Source: an uncultured Devosia sp.
GTDB lineage: Bacteria > Pseudomonadota > Alphaproteobacteria > Rhizobiales > Devosiaceae
Reading direction: 5' to 3'
DNA length: 41,925 nt
Assembly (NCBI RefSeq): GCF_946479885.1
Contig: NZ_CAMLHM010000037.1
Span: forward strand, 1-41,925
The position numbers and the translations under genes were made by a program. A model generated the notes under the pieces. That model made no database searches. It was given only the letters and a program-made list of their open reading frames with translations, and was not told the DNA's origin. Below are positions 41,857 to 41,925 of this stretch, one piece after another. Within the stretch, counting starts at the first letter, position 1. Every line of letters starts with the position of its first letter.

Positions 41857-41925
41857 GGTTTTTCCTGTCCCGGCGGGATGCCGGACAGGAGAGGGTAAGG
41901 CGGGGTGGAGGGGCGGGGATTAGTT
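41789..41925. repeat. Direct repeat, copy B (continues to window edge)
   Basis: Near-identical to copy A at 37981-38116, same orientation, about 3.8 kb apart. It ends GGGGATTAGTT at the last base, so the true right boundary is unknown. Confidence 0.9.

Overview
The window is a high-GC, gene-dense chromosomal segment of an alphaproteobacterium, most likely a Hyphomicrobiales member close to Devosia (inference from gene content, not from a search). Supporting signs are a RirA-type iron regulator with TGA-N9-TCA operators, DUF1236 and YegP-type proteins, a cytosolic GH38 mannosidase ABC operon, and several families of short palindromic intergenic repeats. About 45 protein genes, one tRNA-Ser(GGA), and a set of terminators, operators and repeats can be supported.

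Region by region. 1-1.9 kb: the start of an ABC-F ATPase gene, an orphan promoter/palindrome/terminator set that looks like a small transcript, rirA, and a HU/IHF-like gene. 1.9-13.8 kb: an alpha-mannoside utilisation block. A leftward operon (solute-binding protein, two permeases, GH38 alpha-mannosidase, MalK-type ATPase) is divergent from a LacI regulator and a Gfo/Idh oxidoreductase, with a ROK regulator and a GNAT enzyme beyond its far end. 13.8-17.7 kb: a FecBCD-type iron/siderophore importer divergent from a methyltransferase, sharing a promoter region that holds a RirA-like box. 17.9-23.8 kb: a second sugar/polyol module (ribose-type permease, ATPase and binding protein, a zinc polyol or aldonate dehydrogenase, and a GntR regulator with two winged helices) facing a second LacI regulator. 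24-30 kb: SH3-like exported protein, tRNA-Ser, MsrA, an MmcQ/YjbR protein, a GT-C-like membrane glycosyltransferase candidate and an MFS exporter. 30.2-37 kb: stress and housekeeping genes (1-Cys peroxiredoxin, CreA lipoprotein, amino-acid ABC permease plus binding protein without an ATPase, YegP, a SelW-like protein with a lone cNMP-binding protein, DUF1236, glutathione peroxidase, small proteins). 37.3-41.9 kb: an accessory-looking segment flanked by a direct repeat of about 136 bp and two paralogous genes. Between the repeats lie a lower-GC SIR2-like protein, an HNH endonuclease with an extra N-terminal domain, OsmC and a small exported protein.

Functionally the window combines two carbohydrate import and catabolism modules with their own LacI, GntR and ROK regulators, one iron-uptake module probably under the RirA encoded about 13 kb away, a spread of thiol-based antioxidant enzymes (MsrA, Prx, GPx, OsmC), and one candidate defence pair (SIR2-like plus HNH). 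The points most worth following are the possible iron-controlled small transcript at 549-717, the SIR2/HNH segment with its flanking duplication, and the tandem-wHTH GntR regulator.
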